DNA of 64,000 bases from positions 1,364,001 to 1,428,000 of the forward strand of contig NZ_PCOC01000001.1 in the NCBI RefSeq assembly GCF_002975205.1. Reading direction: 5' to 3'. Source of the DNA: Ochrobactrum vermis. GTDB lineage: Bacteria; Pseudomonadota; Alphaproteobacteria; Rhizobiales; Rhizobiaceae. Positions 43,365 to 53,184 of this stretch are shown here, piece after piece. Numbering within the stretch: position 1 is the stretch's first letter; every line of letters begins with the position of its first letter. The position numbers were made by a program, and so were the translations under genes. The notes below the pieces were generated by a model, which was not told the origin of the DNA, searched no databases, and worked only from the letters and a program-made list of their open reading frames with translations.

Positions 43365-46300
43365 ATGAAGATCGAACGCCGTTTCACGAAAGAGAATCAG
43401 TCGGCCTATGCGGACATCGCGTTCCGGACTGCGACCAGCGAGATCAAAAATCCCGATGGATCCATCGTATTCCGCTTGGAAAACATCAATGTGCCCGCAC
43501 AGTTCAGCCAGGTCGCAGCAGACATTCTTGCGCAGAAATATTTCCGCAAGGCTGGCGTGCCCGCCCATCTGAAGAAAGTCGAGGAAAACGACGTCCCGTC
43601 GTGGCTGTGGCGCTCGGTCGCCGATGAAGATGCTCTGGCATCGCTGCCGCAGGACGAGCGTTATGGCTCCGAAATGGATGCCTGTCAGGTTTTTGACCGT
43701 CTCGCCGGCACCTGGACCTACTGGGGCTGGAAGGGCGGCTATTTCGGTTCCGAAGACGATGCCCTCACCTTCCGAGACGAGCTTGCCTATATGCTCGCCA
43801 CCCAGCGCGTCGCGCCGAACAGCCCGCAATGGTTCAACACCGGCCTGCATTGGGCTTATGGCATTGACGGTCCCGGCCAGGGCCATTTCTACGTTGACTG
43901 GCAGACCGGCAAGCTGACTAAATCCAAGTCGTCCTACGAACATCCGCAGCCGCATGCCTGCTTCATCCAGTCCGTCGCTGACGATCTGGTCAATGAAGGC
44001 GGCATTATGGACCTGTGGGTGCGTGAAGCGCGCCTGTTCAAATATGGTTCCGGCACGGGTTCCAACTTCAGCCATCTGCGCGGCGAAGGCGAAAAACTTT
44101 CCGGCGGCGGCAAGTCGTCGGGTCTGATGAGCTTCCTCAAGATCGGTGACCGCGCTGCAGGCGCCATCAAATCGGGCGGCACGACGCGCCGCGCCGCGAA
44201 GATGGTCGTTGTCGACATCGACCATCCGGATATCGAAGAATATATCGACTGGAAGGTGAAGGAAGAGCAGAAGGTCGCTTCGCTCGTCACCGGTTCCAAG
44301 ATCGTCAAGCAGCATCTGGCTGCGATCATGAAGGCTTGCGTCAACTGCGAAGCCGATAATGATGATTGCTTCGATCCATCAAAGAATCCTGCCCTGAAGC
44401 GCGAAATCAAGGCAGCGAAGAAGAACCAGGTTCCGGAAAACTACGTCAAGCGCGTGATCCAGTTCGCACGTCAGGGCTACACCGACATTCAGTTCAAGAC
44501 CTATGATACGGACTGGGATTCGGAAGCCTATCTCACCGTTTCGGGCCAGAACTCGAACAACTCCGTCTCGCTGAAGGATGAATTCCTGCGCGCCGTCGAA
44601 AACGACAGCGACTGGAACCTGACCGCACGCAAGGACGGCAAGGTCATGAAGACGCTCAAGGCGCGCGATCTTTGGGAAAAGATCGGTTATGCCGCATGGG
44701 CATCCGCCGATCCGGGCCTGCACTACAACACCACCATGAACGACTGGCACACCTGCCCGACCGCTGGTCCGATCCGCGCGTCCAATCCGTGCTCGGAATA
44801 TATGTTCCTTGACGATACGGCTTGTAATCTGGCGTCGATCAACCTGCTCACCTATCGCAACAAGGACGGTTCGTTCGACATTGCGGCTTACGAGCATACG
44901 GCCCGCCTGTGGACCATCGTTCTCGAAATCTCGGTGATGATGGCGCAGTTCCCGTCCAAGGAAATCGCCCGCCTCTCCTATGAATACCGCACACTCGGTC
45001 TCGGCTATGCCAATATTGGCGGCCTGCTGATGACCTCGGGTATTCCTTATGACTCCGATGAAGGCCGCGCCATCTGCGGTGCGCTGACCGCGATCATGAC
45101 CGGCGTTGCCTATGCAACCTCTGCCGAAATGGCGAAGGAACTGGGCACCTTCCCAAGCTATGAGCCGAATGCGGAACATATGCTGCGCGTCATGCGCAAC
45201 CATCGTCTGGCCGCTCATGGCGAGACGGAAGGCTATGAAGGCCTCGCCGTCAATCCGGTGGCGCTGATTGCTGAAGACTGCCCGGATCAGGATCTGATCA
45301 CCCATGCCCGCGCTGCCTGGGACAAGGCGCTGGAGCTCGGCGAAAAGCACGGCTACCGTAACGCCCAGTCGACCGTCATCGCGCCGACTGGCACTATCGG
45401 CCTCGTCATGGATTGCGACACGACCGGTATCGAGCCAGATTTCGCTCTCGTGAAGTTCAAGAAGCTGGCCGGTGGCGGCTACTTCAAGATCATCAACCGC
45501 GCCGTGCCGGAAGCACTCCGCACGCTCGGTTACTCGGAAAGCCAGATCGCTGAAATCGAAGCCTATGCTGTCGGTCACGGCAATATCAATCAGGCTCCGG
45601 GCGTCAATCCTTCGTCGCTGCGCGGCAAAGGCTTCACCGATGAGAAGATCGAAGCCCTGAATGCAGCGCTCAAGAGCGCCTTCGACATCAAGTTCGTCTT
45701 CAACAAGTGGACGCTTGGCGAAGATTTCTGCAAAGACGTGTTGAAGCTCACCGACGAACAGCTGAACGACTTCTCGTTCGAAATGCTGCCGGCTCTGGGT
45801 TTCTCCAAGAAAGATATCGAAGCTGCCAACATTCACGTTTGCGGCGCGATGACCCTGGAAGGCGCACCGTTCCTTAAGGAAGAAGATTACGCGGTGTTCG
45901 ATTGCGCCAATCCATGCGGCAAGATTGGCAAGCGTTATCTGTCGGTGGATAGCCACATCCGCATGATGGCGGCAGCTCAGCCATTCATTTCGGGTGCGAT
46001 CTCCAAGACGATCAACATGCCGAACGATGCGACTGTCGAAGACTGCAAGAACGCCTATATGCTGTCCTGGAAGCTGGCCCTGAAGGCCAACGCGCTTTAT
46101 CGCGACGGTTCCAAGCTCTCGCAGCCGCTCAACGCTGCGCTGATCGCCGATGATGAGGATGAAGACGATGCAGTCGAAGCACTGATCGAAGCACCGGCAG
46201 CCGCTCGTGCCGTTCAGGTAACCGAGCGGATCGTCGAGAAGGTTGTTGAAAAGATCGTGCGTGAGCGCGACAAGCTGCCAAACCGTCGTCAGGGCTATAC

Positions 46301-47147
46301 GCAAAAGGCAGTCGTCGGCGGACATAAGGTCTATCTGCGCACCGGCGAATTCGGTGACGGGCGCCTCGGCGAAATCTTCATCGATATGCATAAGGAAGGC
46401 GCTGCTTTCCGCGCAATGATGAACAATTTCGCCATCGCAGTGTCGCTCGGCCTGCAATATGGTGTGCCGCTCGAAGAATATGTGGAAGCCTTCACTTTCA
46501 CGAAATTCGAACCGGCTGGCATGGTCATCGGCAACGATGCCATCAAGACTGCAACGTCGATCATCGACTATGTCTTCCGCGAACTGGCTGTGTCCTATCT
46601 CGGCCGCAACGACCTCGCACATGTCGACACAAGCGATTTCGGCAATACGGCGCTTGGCAAGGGTATCAAGGAAGGCAAAACCAATCTGGTTTCGACCGGC
46701 TGGACCCGTGGCTACAAGCCTACTCTGGTAACGAACTCGAACCCGACTAACGAAGCCAAGGGATCGGCAGGTTCAGCACCGCAGGCTTCCAACATCACAA
46801 CCTTGAAGTCGTCGGCGCCGGTGAGCAACCGCCCGGCAACCATCGGTCTGGTGACGGATGGCTCAACGGCCTTCAAGCGGGAGTTCGAGGAGCAGCCTGC
46901 CCCGGCGCAACAGCAGGAAGGCACATCGGCAACTGAACTTTTCTCGGACAAGGCTGCTGCTGATGCAGCCTCCGCCCGTGCGGAAAGTGCAAATGCCGCC
47001 AAGAAGCTGGAAGCTGATCGTCGTATCAAGTCGATGATGCAGGGTTATACGGGCGATAGCTGCACCGAGTGCCAGAACTTCACCATGGTTCGCAACGGCA
47101 CCTGCCTCAAATGCGACACTTGCGGTGCAACGAGCGGGTGCAGCTAA
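43365..47147 (+). CDS. nrdJ: Adenosylcobalamin-dependent (class II) ribonucleoside-diphosphate reductase
   Basis: A 1,260-residue class II reductase that makes deoxynucleotides with B12, independent of oxygen. Hallmarks are [30 protein letters not shown], the active-site blocks [21 protein letters not shown] and [23 protein letters not shown], and a Cys-rich tail ([27 protein letters not shown]) that re-reduces the active site. A low-complexity linker of about 120 residues precedes the tail. I start at the ATG at 43365 ([12 protein letters not shown]), with GGATGGGA just upstream; an ATG three codons earlier lacks a ribosome site. A terminator follows the stop. Confidence 0.95.
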   Translation: MKIERRFTKENQSAYADIAFRTATSEIKNPDGSIVFRLENINVPAQFSQVAADILAQKYFRKAGVPAHLKKVEENDVPSWLWRSVADEDALASLPQDERYGSEMDACQVFDRLAGTWTYWGWKGGYFGSEDDALTFRDELAYMLATQRVAPNSPQWFNTGLHWAYGIDGPGQGHFYVDWQTGKLTKSKSSYEHPQPHACFIQSVADDLVNEGGIMDLWVREARLFKYGSGTGSNFSHLRGEGEKLSGGGKSSGLMSFLKIGDRAAGAIKSGGTTRRAAKMVVVDIDHPDIEEYIDWKVKEEQKVASLVTGSKIVKQHLAAIMKACVNCEADNDDCFDPSKNPALKREIKAAKKNQVPENYVKRVIQFARQGYTDIQFKTYDTDWDSEAYLTVSGQNSNNSVSLKDEFLRAVENDSDWNLTARKDGKVMKTLKARDLWEKIGYAAWASADPGLHYNTTMNDWHTCPTAGPIRASNPCSEYMFLDDTACNLASINLLTYRNKDGSFDIAAYEHTARLWTIVLEISVMMAQFPSKEIARLSYEYRTLGLGYANIGGLLMTSGIPYDSDEGRAICGALTAIMTGVAYATSAEMAKELGTFPSYEPNAEHMLRVMRNHRLAAHGETEGYEGLAVNPVALIAEDCPDQDLITHARAAWDKALELGEKHGYRNAQSTVIAPTGTIGLVMDCDTTGIEPDFALVKFKKLAGGGYFKIINRAVPEALRTLGYSESQIAEIEAYAVGHGNINQAPGVNPSSLRGKGFTDEKIEALNAALKSAFDIKFVFNKWTLGEDFCKDVLKLTDEQLNDFSFEMLPALGFSKKDIEAANIHVCGAMTLEGAPFLKEEDYAVFDCANPCGKIGKRYLSVDSHIRMMAAAQPFISGAISKTINMPNDATVEDCKNAYMLSWKLALKANALYRDGSKLSQPLNAALIADDEDEDDAVEALIEAPAAARAVQVTERIVEKVVEKIVRERDKLPNRRQGYTQKAVVGGHKVYLRTGEFGDGRLGEIFIDMHKEGAAFRAMMNNFAIAVSLGLQYGVPLEEYVEAFTFTKFEPAGMVIGNDAIKTATSIIDYVFRELAVSYLGRNDLAHVDTSDFGNTALGKGIKEGKTNLVSTGWTRGYKPTLVTNSNPTNEAKGSAGSAPQASNITTLKSSAPVSNRPATIGLVTDGSTAFKREFEEQPAPAQQQEGTSATELFSDKAAADAASARAESANAAKKLEADRRIKSMMQGYTGDSCTECQNFTMVRNGTCLKCDTCGATSGCS

Positions 47148-47173
47148 GATTAACTTTCAGTAAGACCAATAAG

Positions 47174-47197
47174 AAAGCCCGCTTCACGCGGGCTTTT
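47174..47197 (+). terminator. Terminator after nrdJ
   Basis: AAAGCCCGC and GCGGGCTTT form a perfect stem with a 5-nt loop and T-rich end, 27 bases after the nrdJ stop. Confidence 0.85.
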
Positions 47198-47276
47198 CTT
47201 CATTGTGAATATCTATAAAGAAAAACTTCACACCATATATAATTTCGCAACGAAACATAGCAATTCTGCGAATTTC

Positions 47277-47301
47277 GGAACGAAATCTCTATTTCTACGT
47301 T
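47277..47301 (+). promoter_or_regulatory. EcfG-type general stress promoter before the PRC-barrel gene
   Basis: GGAAC (47277-47281), 16 bases, CGTT (47298-47301): an exact match to the EcfG consensus, 35 bases before the ATG. A normal AAAGGAG ribosome site (47324-47330) follows. Confidence 0.75.
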
Positions 47302-47336
47302 CAGCTTAAGCAACCGAACGTATAAAGGAGATAGTT

Positions 47337-47927
47337 ATGTTCAGAACTACACTTCTGACGACGACGTGTGCATTGCTGATTGGGGGAGCAGCTTATGCTC
47401 AGACAACGGCGCCTGCACCTGCCCCCGCCGAGCCACCGGCTGCAGCAGAGGAAATGCCGGTTTCGTCCAAGGACATGTTTGGCAACCCAACTTCGGGTGA
47501 GACCGACAAGGTTGGTTTTCTTGAACCCAAAGAAGGCCAGCTTCTCGTCTCCTCTTTCATTGGGCAGAATGTCTATGAAAGTGACGCGGCCGACGCCAAG
47601 ACCGTCGGCAAGCTGAATGACCTCATTGCCAGCCCCGAAGGCAAGATTGAAGCCGCAGTGATCGGCGTGGGTGGGTTTCTGGGCATCGGTGAAAAGGACG
47701 TTGCCGTAAGTCCGGATCAGCTACAGCTTGCAACGCGCAGCGACGGCAAAAAATGGCTCGTTATCAAGGCAACCAAGCAGCAACTGACCGATGCACCGGC
47801 ATTTGACCGCTCGAAACTTTTTGCCGATGGTGTGGCCGATCCCGCTGCTGCAAATGAGACTAACGCTCCGGCAACGGATACTCCGGCAAGCGATATGGCT
47901 CCCACATCGCCGCCTCCGGCTCAGTAA
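47337..47927 (+). CDS. Exported PRC-barrel domain protein
   Basis: A 196-residue secreted protein. The signal peptide is at about 1-21 (ALLIGGAAYAQ) and is followed by a Pro/Ala-rich linker (about 22-42). The PRC-barrel spans about 66-150 (QLLVSSFIGQNVYESD, VGKLNDLIASPEGKIEAAVIGVGGFLGIGEKDVAV). The tail is rich in Pro, Ala and Thr. Related alphaproteobacterial PRC-barrel proteins belong to stress regulons; the EcfG-type promoter agrees. The molecular role is not known. It is a single-gene unit closed by a terminator. Confidence 0.9.
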   Translation: MFRTTLLTTTCALLIGGAAYAQTTAPAPAPAEPPAAAEEMPVSSKDMFGNPTSGETDKVGFLEPKEGQLLVSSFIGQNVYESDAADAKTVGKLNDLIASPEGKIEAAVIGVGGFLGIGEKDVAVSPDQLQLATRSDGKKWLVIKATKQQLTDAPAFDRSKLFADGVADPAAANETNAPATDTPASDMAPTSPPPAQ

Positions 47928-47957
47928 TACGGCCTCAATACTCGATAAGGTAAGTCT

Positions 47958-47981
47958 CCCCGGCCTCATGGCCGGGGTTTT
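47958..47981 (+). terminator. Terminator after the PRC-barrel gene
   Basis: CCCCGGCC (47958-47965) and GGCCGGGG (47970-47977) with a TCAT loop, followed by TTTT. A classic intrinsic terminator 30 bases after the stop. Confidence 0.9.
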
Positions 47982-48104
47982 GATACAATCAATAATCACT
48001 CACGGTTGAAATCTTCATATGACTGCCTTAATTCCTGGTAGAACACAATAAAAGCATCACAGCACAACGTTCATCTCTCACCAGGTTAATCTCAGGAAAA
48101 TCTA

Positions 48105-49340
48105 TTGTCGGAATTTTTTATTGCTCATCCATGGGCGGAAACGCTTACGGCGCTCGGGGGATTATTTCTTTCAGCTTTCGTTGCGAATTTTCTGATTAAG
48201 GCGATTTTGCTCAAACTGCTTGATCGTATCGTTCAGAAGACCTCTTTCGGGCAGGATGAAGAGCTTAAGAGACACAGCGTCATCAGCCGTCTTGCCAACA
48301 TCGTTCCAGCCTTGATTATTTCCTCCGGGATCATGGCTGTGCCCGGCCTGCCGGACGGCGTGGTCACCGTCATTCGGAATGTGGCGATAGCTTTCATCAT
48401 TCTGACGCTGGCCTTGGCGGTTAATGCGGTATTCGGGCTTGTCGACACACTCTACCACCGCCGCCCGGAGGCGAGATACCGCCCCATGAAGGGCTACATT
48501 CAGGTCGCCAAGCTGGCGGTCTATATCGTCGCAACAGTTCTCATCATTGCGACATTGCTGGACAAATCGCCGGTCATCCTTCTTTCGGGTGTCGGCGCCA
48601 TGGCGGCAGTACTGATCCTCGTCTTTCAGGATACGCTGCTTTCATTGGTCGCCAGTATGCAGATCGCTTCATCAAATATGGTCCGTGTTGGCGACTGGAT
48701 CGAAATGAAGAACCTTGATGCCAATGGTGATGTCACAGAGATCGCGCTCTATACCGTCAAGGTCCAGAACTTCGACAAGACGATCACCACAATTCCGATC
48801 CGTAAGCTCATTACCGAGCCGATGAAAAACTATCGCGGTATGCAGGAATCCGGTGGACGGCGGATCAAACGCGCGCTTTACATCGATCAGAACACCATTC
48901 GTTTTTTGTCGGATGACGAACGGACCAGACTGGGCACGGTTGATTGGCTGGCGGATTATTTGCCGAAGAAGGCCAAGGAAATTGCCGAGTGGAACCAGAA
49001 GCTAGGCGACCGCGCCAACAATCCGGTCAACAGACGACAGTTTACAAATATCGGTACATTTCGCGCCTATGTGGACAATTATCTGCGTAATCATCCCGGT
49101 GTGCATAAAGGCATGACGTTGCTGGTACGCCAGATGGACCCTACGCCGGAAGGCCTGCCGCTCGAAATCTACTGTTTCACGAACACTACCGTCTGGGCAT
49201 CCTTCGAACAGATCCAGTCGGATATTTTCGATCACCTTTATGCAGTTTTGCCAGAGTTTGGCCTCAGTGCCTTCCAGAATCCAAGCGGCAACGATTTTCG
49301 CAAGCTGACAATCGGCGCGCCTATCGGGCAGCTTCAATAA
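48105..49340 (+). CDS. Mechanosensitive ion channel, YbdG/MscM-like
   Basis: A 411-residue channel with four or five membrane helices (about 12-34, 63-82, 85-110, 128-150, 158-185). The MscS-type pore region LLSGVGAMAAVLILVFQDTLLSLVASMQI precedes the cytoplasmic beta domain (VRVGDWIEMKNLDANGDVTEIALYTVKVQNFD in outline). The inserted charged segment near 265-320 is typical of YbdG-type miniconductance channels. The start is a TTG with AGGAAA upstream (48105). Its last 20 bases overlap the end of the convergent serine hydrolase gene. Confidence 0.88.
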   Translation: MSEFFIAHPWAETLTALGGLFLSAFVANFLIKAILLKLLDRIVQKTSFGQDEELKRHSVISRLANIVPALIISSGIMAVPGLPDGVVTVIRNVAIAFIILTLALAVNAVFGLVDTLYHRRPEARYRPMKGYIQVAKLAVYIVATVLIIATLLDKSPVILLSGVGAMAAVLILVFQDTLLSLVASMQIASSNMVRVGDWIEMKNLDANGDVTEIALYTVKVQNFDKTITTIPIRKLITEPMKNYRGMQESGGRRIKRALYIDQNTIRFLSDDERTRLGTVDWLADYLPKKAKEIAEWNQKLGDRANNPVNRRQFTNIGTFRAYVDNYLRNHPGVHKGMTLLVRQMDPTPEGLPLEIYCFTNTTVWASFEQIQSDIFDHLYAVLPEFGLSAFQNPSGNDFRKLTIGAPIGQLQ

Positions 49341-50643
49341 CTTTGGCGTTCAGGCGCTGAACGTTGTAGCGCGTGCGTGAGGGTGTCAGGCCAAGACGGA
49401 CTACGGCAAGATGCATCGATGGAACGATCATCACGCTTTGCCCGTCATGCCCTGACATCCAGAATGCATCTTCCGGAATGCCGTTCTGACCGGCTTTCAC
49501 ACCGGCAATCTGCAGCCAGACCTGTGCCGAGCCATAGCGCCCTTCGGATTCAAGCGTAGGTTTGCGCATAAATGAAATGAAGTCGGCTGGCAGAACAGGC
49601 TTTCCGTAAAGGTTCCCGCCATCAGCGAGAAATGCACCAAGGCGCGCCCAGTCGCGAGCGGTCGCGTACATATAGGAAGAACCGGCAAAAACACCCGACG
49701 AATCCGTCTCCAGAATGGTGCTGCTCATGCCTAACGGGCCGAAAAGCGCAAGTCGCGGATAGGCAAAAGCCTCTTCATGGCTATTGAAACTATCCATGAA
49801 GAGTTCCGACAGGATGTTAGCTGTCCCGCTCGAATAGTTGAACTTCGTGCCTGGCGTCGCCTCCAGTGGCAAGGACGCAGCAAACCCTGCCATATCCGGC
49901 TCCAGATAAAGCATACGCGTGACATCGGTGACTGTGCCGTAGTCTTCATCGAAGCGCAGACCGCTATTCATCGCCATCAGGTTCGCGAGAGAAATCTTCG
50001 CCCGTTCATCGTTCCTCCATTCCGGCAACAGCCGGGTACTTTCCAAACTCATGCGCCCTTCGGCAATCCGCATACCGATCAGTGTCGCAATGACGGACTT
50101 GGTCATGGACCAGCCCAGCAATGGCGTATCCACATCAAAACCCGGACCATAATTCTCGGCGATCAGCTTGCCATCGCGGATAACGGCGATGGCCCGCATC
50201 CCCGGACCGGCCAAAGCCTGATCCTCGATCACAGCCTGCACCGCCGGATCGATCTCGATCCGGATCGGTTCTGCGGGCACCTGTGGGCCGGTCGGAAGCT
50301 CCGGTCGCAAATCATCCTTTTGGATATTTGCGCACCCAAGCGCGGGGCGAAAGATTGCGATACTTGGCGCGAAGAAGCCGAAAATCCGCACTGTTACGCT
50401 GCTGTTATTATTGTCAACTGAGGCATTGAGGAAACGCAGCAGCGGATTACCCGGTGCCTGAACATCGTCTGCAAGGACAGCATCGGCATCCCGATTTGCA
50501 ATGAATACGTTTGAGCAGACGATCTTCGCGGCATAGCCGGTGCCCACACGCAAAAGTTCAGGCGGCCTGATGGCAAGCCAGAGAGTTGCCCCCAACACAA
50601 TGGCAAGCAAAAGACCAACGACAAACTTCAGAATGCGCTTCAT
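49321..50643 (-). CDS. Serine hydrolase of the beta-lactamase (class C-like) family
   Basis: A 440-residue membrane-anchored hydrolase. A signal anchor covers about 5-26 (FVVGLLLAIVLGATLWLAI). The catalytic S179-x-x-K182 sits in GWSMTKSVIATLIG, and the YSSG motif (FNYSSGTANILSE) supplies the Tyr of the YxN-like site. The H/K-x-G motif is probably SGHDGQS. Such proteins act on peptidoglycan-like or ester substrates and are usually not true resistance lactamases. GAGGGG precedes the ATG. Confidence 0.87.
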   Translation of the reverse strand: MKRILKFVVGLLLAIVLGATLWLAIRPPELLRVGTGYAAKIVCSNVFIANRDADAVLADDVQAPGNPLLRFLNASVDNNNSSVTVRIFGFFAPSIAIFRPALGCANIQKDDLRPELPTGPQVPAEPIRIEIDPAVQAVIEDQALAGPGMRAIAVIRDGKLIAENYGPGFDVDTPLLGWSMTKSVIATLIGMRIAEGRMSLESTRLLPEWRNDERAKISLANLMAMNSGLRFDEDYGTVTDVTRMLYLEPDMAGFAASLPLEATPGTKFNYSSGTANILSELFMDSFNSHEEAFAYPRLALFGPLGMSSTILETDSSGVFAGSSYMYATARDWARLGAFLADGGNLYGKPVLPADFISFMRKPTLESEGRYGSAQVWLQIAGVKAGQNGIPEDAFWMSGHDGQSVMIVPSMHLAVVRLGLTPSRTRYNVQRLNAKVIEAAR

Positions 50644-50674
50644 GCTGCCCCTCGCGAATAATCGTTACGCTGGA

Positions 50675-51802
50675 TCATACCAAGCCAAGATAGCTTGCCA
50701 ACTCCCGGGCGGCAGCGCCGCCTGCCCTGTTTGCACCAATAGTTGACGCCGACGGGCCGTAACCAACCAGATGTATCCGGGGATCGGCGGCTACCTGTGT
50801 TGCCAGGCGACCGGTTATGAGAATACCACCTTCTGCATTGCGTAATTGCAGTGGCGCAAGATGATCAAGCGAACTGCGAAATCCAGTGCACCACAAAATC
50901 ACATCGAAGGATTGTTCGGTTCCATTGTCCCACCGAACACCTGTTTCTGTGATTTCGCTGAACATAGGTAAACGGTTGAGTACGCCTCGAGCACGCGCCG
51001 CTTCGATTGCCGGGGTTAACGGCAGGCCTGTTACTGAAACAACCGATCCCGGCGGCAAACCTAGGCGCACACGCTCCTCCACCAAGGCTACGGCGGCTCG
51101 ACCTAACTCTGGCGAAAATGGCCCCTCCCGGAAAGCAGGCTCTTTGCGCGTGACCCATACGGTTTCCGTCACGCGTGATATTTCGTCCAGAAGCTGCACT
51201 GCCGAAATGCCTGCACCGACGACCAGAACGCGTTTACCACTGAAGGCTTCTGCCGTCTGATAATCACGCGTGTGCAGCTGTTGGCCCTTGAACAATTCCG
51301 CACCCGGATAGGGTGGGATATAAGGGGACTCCCACGTGCCCGTCGCATTGATGATCCCACGCGCGGAATAATCGCCCTGATCCGTCTCCACACGAAGCCG
51401 CTCACCGCGGTCACAAACAACTTTCACAGTCACGGGACGGTGCACGGGAAGGTCGAATGCCTCTTCATATGCGCGGTAATATTGCGGGACGGCAACCGAC
51501 GCGCGCACCTCGCCATCCGTCGTTTCGACAATATCCTCGAATTTCATACCGGGGAGATCATGAATGGAGTTCGCGGTTCTGAGCGTCAGCGAAGGCCAGC
51601 GGAACTGCCAGGCTCCGCCCGGTCCCGCGGCCTTGTCAAGAACCACGAATTGCCTTTCGCCGGCAAGACCGAGCTTGCTCAAATGATAGGCCGATGAGAG
51701 CCCCGCCTGACCTGCTCCAATGACCACAATGTCAACCTTGCGAGCGACTTTGACATGGAGATTACCAGTTGGTTTCTGATCGGCGGGCTGTGTATCTGAC
51801 AT
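50675..51802 (-). CDS. Flavin-containing monooxygenase / NAD(P)-binding oxidoreductase
   Basis: A 375-residue flavoprotein. The FAD Rossmann motif is VIGAGQAGLSSAYHLSKLGL near 30-45 and the NAD(P) motif is VLVVGAGISAVQLLDEI near 180. The blocks PGGAWQFRWPSLTL and INATGTWESPYIP are typical of FMO / Baeyer-Villiger-like enzymes. The ATG at 51802 (MSDTQPAD) is used; the frame starts at a TTG four codons earlier. The oxygenated substrate is unknown. It ends 31 bases before the serine hydrolase start and may be co-transcribed. Confidence 0.85.
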   Translation of the reverse strand: MSDTQPADQKPTGNLHVKVARKVDIVVIGAGQAGLSSAYHLSKLGLAGERQFVVLDKAAGPGGAWQFRWPSLTLRTANSIHDLPGMKFEDIVETTDGEVRASVAVPQYYRAYEEAFDLPVHRPVTVKVVCDRGERLRVETDQGDYSARGIINATGTWESPYIPPYPGAELFKGQQLHTRDYQTAEAFSGKRVLVVGAGISAVQLLDEISRVTETVWVTRKEPAFREGPFSPELGRAAVALVEERVRLGLPPGSVVSVTGLPLTPAIEAARARGVLNRLPMFSEITETGVRWDNGTEQSFDVILWCTGFRSSLDHLAPLQLRNAEGGILITGRLATQVAADPRIHLVGYGPSASTIGANRAGGAAARELASYLGLV

Positions 51803-51874
51803 GATGGACGACAAGCTCTCGAAATATGATCTGTGTCTGGAAATAGGGACTAGGCGACGGCGCTTAAAGCCAGC

Positions 51875-53065
51875 CTATCCTGCCGCAACAGTGCTACGCA
51901 GCCGCTTGTTGCGTCCTTCCCATACACTGACGACCAGCATGACAACCGTCGTTAATATGCCCATTTCGAGTAAATCCGCCACGTAGCCGACCGGAATTGC
52001 TGCCAGCAATGCCAGAACACCGAAGACATGTGATATCGGAATGAGGCCGTACACGACCTTCTTATAGATGGCGCTGCCAAACAGATAGATTGCCGGTCCG
52101 GCTACAAGAACGAGAACATATGCTGTTTTCAACGGATCGTGCGGGTGAGCCATTACAAGATCATTTCCGACTGCAGTCGCTATGATCCCGGCAACCAGAA
52201 CGGCGTGGACATAATGGAAATAAGCACCAATCCGTCCGGGATCAGAAGAATGGGAGATTGTATCTGTTGCTTCGTTGCTGGAAGTGCCAAAGTAGAGCCA
52301 CCACATGGCAAGTGTCCCTAGAAATGTGGCCAGCAAGGCCGACATAAGGGTCAAATTCCAGACTTCGGCATTAGCAAGGGTCGCTCCGGTAGCCAGAACC
52401 GTTTCACCGAGAGCCACAATCACGAACAACTGGCAACGTTCTGCCAGATGTCCGCCATCAATGGTCCAGTCAGCGGTATGAGAACGCCCAAGGCCCGGCA
52501 GCGCAAAGCCAAACATCGGCGATAGATATTCGCAAAGTACGGCAATAAGCCATAATGCCATACGAGCTTCATGTTGGACGAAACATCCAGCAATCCAGAA
52601 GATTGCGGCAATGGTCAGCCAACCGAGCATTCGCCGGTAATTGGCGGCAAGCGGATGCTTTCGACCGAGAACAAACACCACATAGGCAGTCCGGCCAACC
52701 TGCATCACCACATAGGCTAGTGCGAATATCCAGCCTTTGTCTGCAAAGGCACCTGGAATGGAAGAGGCTATAATCAGGCTAAGCAGCATGCCGCAGAACA
52801 GAAGGCTGCGTATCTGTGGTGTCTCAGGGTTGAACCAATTTGTCACCCAGCAGGTATATTGCCAGCCAAGCCATACCGCGAACCAAAGGATCAGCGTTTC
52901 AATAACGCCGGTCAGCGTCAGATTATGAAGAAGCTCATGGCTAAGCTGCGTAACCGCGAAAACATAAACCAGATCGAAGAACAGTTCTTCGAATGTCACC
53001 CGGGCATGATGCCCGTCTCGTTGTCTCAAAAGCGGATGCACAGTGACGGCAGAAGTTGTATTCAT
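51875..53065 (-). CDS. Low-temperature-requirement protein A (LtrA) family membrane protein
   Basis: A 396-residue inner-membrane protein with about eleven hydrophobic segments. The N-terminal RVTFEELFFDLVYVFAVTQLSHEL is the family signature, and QLFVIVALGETVLATGATL is a second conserved block. The ATG at 53065 has GGGAAGG upstream; the extension to 53164 is not family-like. LtrA was named from Listeria growth at low temperature; no transport substrate is known. Confidence 0.9.
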   Translation of the reverse strand: MNTTSAVTVHPLLRQRDGHHARVTFEELFFDLVYVFAVTQLSHELLHNLTLTGVIETLILWFAVWLGWQYTCWVTNWFNPETPQIRSLLFCGMLLSLIIASSIPGAFADKGWIFALAYVVMQVGRTAYVVFVLGRKHPLAANYRRMLGWLTIAAIFWIAGCFVQHEARMALWLIAVLCEYLSPMFGFALPGLGRSHTADWTIDGGHLAERCQLFVIVALGETVLATGATLANAEVWNLTLMSALLATFLGTLAMWWLYFGTSSNEATDTISHSSDPGRIGAYFHYVHAVLVAGIIATAVGNDLVMAHPHDPLKTAYVLVLVAGPAIYLFGSAIYKKVVYGLIPISHVFGVLALLAAIPVGYVADLLEMGILTTVVMLVVSVWEGRNKRLRSTVAAG

Positions 53066-53184
53066 GCGAATTACCTTCCCCTCAGACGGCAAGCATTCAA
53101 TGCCACTCTCCGGTAGCTTAGCTTGCAGTCGGTCAGCCGTATATCCGAATATGCTGATTTCCACTTGAAGGAGTCAGGCTTAGA

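Noticed and set aside
44379..46622. Minus-strand ORF of 747 codons inside nrdJ
   Set aside because: Lies entirely antisense to a clear, full-length reductase; a codon-bias shadow.
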